Positions 61,347-64,000 of a stretch of 64,000 bases of DNA are shown here, piece by piece. This stretch comes from Acidilobaceae archaeon (GTDB taxonomy: Archaea > Thermoproteota > Thermoprotei_A > Sulfolobales > Acidilobaceae). The stretch lies in NCBI GenBank assembly GCA_027037535.1, contig JALVZQ010000008.1:186001-250000 (forward strand). The letters are read 5' to 3'. Made by a program: the position numbers and the translations under genes. The notes under the pieces were generated by a model that had not been told where the DNA came from, did no database searches, and was given only the letters and a program-made list of their open reading frames with translations. Each line of letters begins with the position of its first letter. The stretch's first letter is position 1.

Positions 61347-62918
61347 TATACTCTGCAATACAACCGTACCGGTAGGTAGCTTGTCAAGCCTAGAAAACCA
61401 GTCTGCATCCATGCCCATCGTCTCTAGGATAAGTTTTTTGTCCTTATTCGATTTCAGTGAATGAACTATCTTTGTATTAGTATTAAGTAGGAGCCTCGAA
61501 TCCATTACCGAAGGACTCTGCGTAGCATATATTATGTGTACTCCATACTTCCTCGCCTCTGAAAGTATAACCGCTAGTATATCGGAGGCCATAGAGATGT
61601 TCTGCACTTCATCCATGAAGACAAACATTAAAGGAATGTTTTCTCCCTGAGAACTATATCTTCTATATGCCTCCGTGAAAATAATCGATAACATCATTAT
61701 AACGTACAACCTCCTCACGTGGAGACTCATTATGTTCGATAAATCGAGGACAATCCCTGATGCACTGTCTTTAGCTAAATCCCCTGGACAATCCCTGAAG
61801 ATCCTCCTACCCTCATTTAAGACAAGCATGCCTAGTTTTCGCTGAAGCGCTCTCTTTACCTCTCTATCCCATCGAGAATCTTCAGGTAGCTCTAACACCA
61901 TGCCATATAATTCGCTCAGGCTCCTAGCATTAGGCATCACCCGAGAAAGAAGATATGCTTGGGGCTCTGTGAGATCGAGTGCACGAGTCAATACCTCGAA
62001 GGCATAATCTCTACGGTCTTCACCGTTACATGAGAGTATGTCAGCAGGCAATTCTCCCGTTGACACATCAATGACTTTAAACCCTCTAGAAGCTAGTATT
62101 TTGTGTTCCCCCGTCCAATCGAAAACTAAAATCCCCGCATTGTACTGGTTAAGTAGCCGTGATGCTAGAACTCTTAGTGTAGTTGATTTACCTGATCCTG
62201 TTGACCCAAATATCCCGATATGGCCCTCAAAATCCCTGTAGTACAGGTAAACAGGTTCGAGTCGAGGAGTGTCTAATCGGTACCCAATGAATACGCGATC
62301 CTTATCATGTCCGATCTTGTTAGACCTACTAGGTATTATCCCGGCTGGGTTAGGCGATTTTACTGGACGTATACTTACTCCTTCTAGAAACGAGGCTATT
62401 GCACTCTCTATTATCTCGGACTCGATATCCTGGTCTTCCCCATTTATTATAAGATAAGTAGTTTTCGACCCGGATACAAACTCGTGTAGAATTGCATACC
62501 TATTGGAGGGCCTACTAGTGCTTCTCGATAAAAGAAATTCCTCTATTTTGGACCCTACTATTGGATCACTATATATTATCTGAAAGACCTTGGGGTTTTC
62601 ACCCAACTCCTCAGCTGTACGTCTATCTCCAGGACCGGGTTTTAATGGAAGCCTTATTTTCGCTGTTATATCGGCTGTGTTTACTCTGTTCAGTGAAATC
62701 ACCGCTGCTAGAAAGGCTAGTCCTATTATAAACAAGACTATGGCGCCTGGTGCCCTGAAGGCATAAGCTATAAGCGCTATTGCGATTATAGCCGGTATCA
62801 GCCTTAGTATAATAGGTGCTCTCTCTAACCAGTCCAAGGTCTTTCTCCGGTAATGATATTTCCATGATTGTATACGTGGGAGAGACTGATTGATGGACGT
62901 ATTGTCGTGCAGTGGCAA
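61290..62918 (-). CDS. Membrane-anchored HerA/VirB4-like ATPase (CedB-like)
   Basis: Two adjacent transmembrane helices (residues about 34-76) anchor the protein. The cytoplasmic ATPase carries IGIFGSTGSGKSTTLRVLASRLL (Walker A), VFMDEVQNIS (Walker B) and YATQSPSVM, as in HerA/VirB4 motors. N-terminal anchor, size and motor type match CedB, the ATPase of the crenarchaeal DNA-import system. No CedA-type membrane partner is in the window, so the assignment is provisional; another HerA-like translocase is possible. Confidence 0.62.
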   Translation of the reverse strand: MPLHDNTSINQSLPRIQSWKYHYRRKTLDWLERAPIILRLIPAIIAIALIAYAFRAPGAIVLFIIGLAFLAAVISLNRVNTADITAKIRLPLKPGPGDRRTAEELGENPKVFQIIYSDPIVGSKIEEFLLSRSTSRPSNRYAILHEFVSGSKTTYLIINGEDQDIESEIIESAIASFLEGVSIRPVKSPNPAGIIPSRSNKIGHDKDRVFIGYRLDTPRLEPVYLYYRDFEGHIGIFGSTGSGKSTTLRVLASRLLNQYNAGILVFDWTGEHKILASRGFKVIDVSTGELPADILSCNGEDRRDYAFEVLTRALDLTEPQAYLLSRVMPNARSLSELYGMVLELPEDSRWDREVKRALQRKLGMLVLNEGRRIFRDCPGDLAKDSASGIVLDLSNIMSLHVRRLYVIMMLSIIFTEAYRRYSSQGENIPLMFVFMDEVQNISMASDILAVILSEARKYGVHIIYATQSPSVMDSRLLLNTNTKIVHSLKSNKDKKLILETMGMDADWFSRLDKLPTGTVVLQSISQPQPILVEIHADTPSGD

Positions 62919-63040
62919 TTATGTGTTCTCTATAACTCATATGCTATCAAATGTGCCCAGCTACGTCTTGATTAATGCCGGCTGTTTATAGCGAATAATC
63001 TTGTTGTCCTGAGCTGGATTAAAGGGCCTCTTGCGGTTGT

Positions 63041-63397
63041 CTAGACCCGGGTAATGCATAAGTAGTATTTCTTGCCTGGCTCAAGCTCCTCTAAGCGAGG
63101 CTCGAACCTAAAGATAACGCCCCATACACTGAACACTGTATAGTTAGGAGCCTCTTTATGCTCCCGTTTGAGGTCCCTGACTATATATCCATGCCCGCAA
63201 AATACATAGTTCCCTAGGTTTTGCGGTTTCGAATCCCTAATCTCGAATAAGAGTTTATCGCCTTCCTTAACAGAGAATAGTTCCTCGAGGACATCGAATT
63301 TTACTCTGTAGCCCTTGGCCTTGCCCTCTGCAACCCACTGGCCTTTTATCTCGCCTTGCTTTACACCCGTCACCGTTACCGTCATTTTCTTCTTCAT
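63041..63397 (-). CDS. rpo8: RNA polymerase subunit Rpo8 (RpoG)
   Basis: The 118-residue protein matches the crenarchaeal homologue of eukaryotic RPB8: VKEGDKLLFEIRDSKPQNLGNYVFCGHGYIV and the C-terminal SVWGVIFRFEPRLEELEPGKKYYLCITRV. The subunit stabilises the polymerase core and is found in crenarchaea and relatives but not most euryarchaea. Start ATG 63397, divergent from the SmAP3 gene with a short shared promoter region. Confidence 0.75.
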   Translation of the reverse strand: MKKKMTVTVTGVKQGEIKGQWVAEGKAKGYRVKFDVLEELFSVKEGDKLLFEIRDSKPQNLGNYVFCGHGYIVRDLKREHKEAPNYTVFSVWGVIFRFEPRLEELEPGKKYYLCITRV

Positions 63398-63455
63398 GGC
63401 TCCGACCCCTAATCTAAATTAACCAGTATGGCTACGGTGGTACAAGGGGATAAAA

Positions 63456-63902
63456 ATGGTCTTTGCCAGTGACGCGGCAAGAAGGTTCACAGTCAAGCTA
63501 AACACCTTGCTCGACAAGGTGATCATCGTAAAACTAGTCAACGGGAGGACATACAAGGGTAAACTCGCGGGATTTGATCAGTCTACATTAAGTATAGCGC
63601 TTGAGGCGGCCGTCGACAACGAGAACAATAACTGGCCCATCGCTATAATATATGGGAGCACGATCTCCGAAATACTTGTTGAGGAAGGATCGATTTTCAG
63701 CGCTAAAGAATTCTCAGAATTTCTAATAAAGCACGGTGGAATACCTCCCCACCAGATAAGGGTATACGAGGATATCAACGTCGTCGAGATAGCTAGAAGC
63801 GTCAAGGTCTCGAAGGACGGAGTCGAGGGCGCCGGACCACTTGCCCACAGAGTAAACACGCTCTTCAGAGAATACATGCGGCGTAAAGGAGTCCGGGTCT
63901 AA
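63456..63902 (+). CDS. Two-domain Sm-like protein (SmAP3-like)
   Basis: Residues 10-75 are an Sm domain (LDKVIIVKLVNGRTYKGKLAGFDQSTLSIALEAAV ... IAIIYGSTISEILVEE). Residues 80-148 form a C-terminal alpha/beta domain like that of crenarchaeal SmAP3, which assembles into larger rings than ordinary SmAPs. The function of the extra domain is unknown. It is upstream of tgtA on the same strand. Confidence 0.8.
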   Translation: MVFASDAARRFTVKLNTLLDKVIIVKLVNGRTYKGKLAGFDQSTLSIALEAAVDNENNNWPIAIIYGSTISEILVEEGSIFSAKEFSEFLIKHGGIPPHQIRVYEDINVVEIARSVKVSKDGVEGAGPLAHRVNTLFREYMRRKGVRV

Positions 63903-63948
63903 TCCCTAAACCACAAATCTCTCTTTGTCCAGTGATGGGTTTACTGAA

Positions 63949-64000
63949 ATGTTCGAAATCAAAGACGCAGACCTAGCAGGAAGAATAGGCAAACTATATA
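63949..64000 (+). CDS. tgtA: Archaeosine tRNA-guanine transglycosylase, N-terminal fragment
   Basis: Only 17 codons are in the window: MFEIKDADLAGRIGKLY, the invariant N-terminus of archaeal TGT enzymes, which exchange G15 in the tRNA D-loop for preQ0. The gene continues past the window edge. Its ATG follows the SmAP3 stop by 46 bp. Confidence 0.75.
   Translation, partial: MFEIKDADLAGRIGKLY

Overview
The window is chromosomal DNA of a hyperthermophilic crenarchaeon (Thermoproteota), probably Desulfurococcales-like; I do not name a genus. The evidence is an archaeal RNA polymerase operon with unsplit rpoB and split rpoA1/rpoA2, an Rpo8-like subunit, class I LysRS, a threonyl-tRNA synthetase without an editing domain, two proteasome beta subunits (one without the catalytic threonine), two intron-bearing tRNA genes, and an SSV-type integrase. 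Genes are dense, gaps are short, and TATA/BRE-type promoters can be read by eye.

Layout. 1-10.6 kb: lipid biosynthesis (DGGGP synthase), LysRS, PCNA, cobalamin adenosyltransferase, tRNA-Thr with an intron, a HARP-type RNase P-like PIN protein, a regulator, an aminotransferase, the gap-pgk pair, an MBL hydrolase and tRNA-Ser. 10.7-23.9 kb: the str/rpo cluster on the minus strand (rpoH-rpoB-rpoA1-rpoA2-rpl30e-nusA-rps12-rps7-tuf-rps10, then tRNA-Ser), with two opposite-strand genes inserted (a bifunctional nuclease family protein and a membrane protein). 24-38.7 kb: RNA processing, ribosome biogenesis and protein quality control: tRNA-Lys with a non-canonical intron, a DUF357/nucleotidyltransferase, endonuclease V, proteasome beta subunits, a short TFB-like protein, NOG1, RtcA, NMNAT, an m5C methyltransferase, a NIP7-like protein, FKBP, G1P dehydrogenase, aCPSF1, a PUA protein, SmAP plus eL37, and an M24 peptidase.

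38.9-49.4 kb is the accessory region: a 10,430-bp integrated element in a tRNA-Leu(UAA) gene, bounded by a 59-bp direct repeat. Integration split its SSV-type integrase, leaving the C-terminal part at the left end and the N-terminal part at the right. It carries a replication module: an AEP-type primase-polymerase next to an AAA+/SF3-like helicase now spread over three reading frames. Seven copies of an 11-bp iteron lie across the helicase/primase junction. It also carries a PanA/SocA-like plus PIN toxin-antitoxin-like pair whose PIN gene has an in-frame TAG, an RHH regulator overlapping an AT-rich gene beside a palindromic operator candidate, and several unknown genes. Frameshifts and the nonsense codon suggest a decaying element or sequence errors.

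49.5-64 kb returns to host genes: acyl-CoA dehydrogenase, an exported thioredoxin-like protein, XerA, a methyltransferase, an AMP-forming acyl-CoA synthetase, ThrRS, a possible Cgi121, a MoaD/SAMP-like domain fused to a phosphoribosyltransferase, eS17, a thermosome subunit with a foreign-looking codon patch, an AK6/Fap7 kinase, a CedB/HerA-like membrane ATPase, Rpo8, SmAP3 and the start of tgtA. The strongest leads are the integrated element (iterons, split helicase, nonsense-bearing toxin), the ubiquitin-like/PRTase fusion and the thermosome patch.
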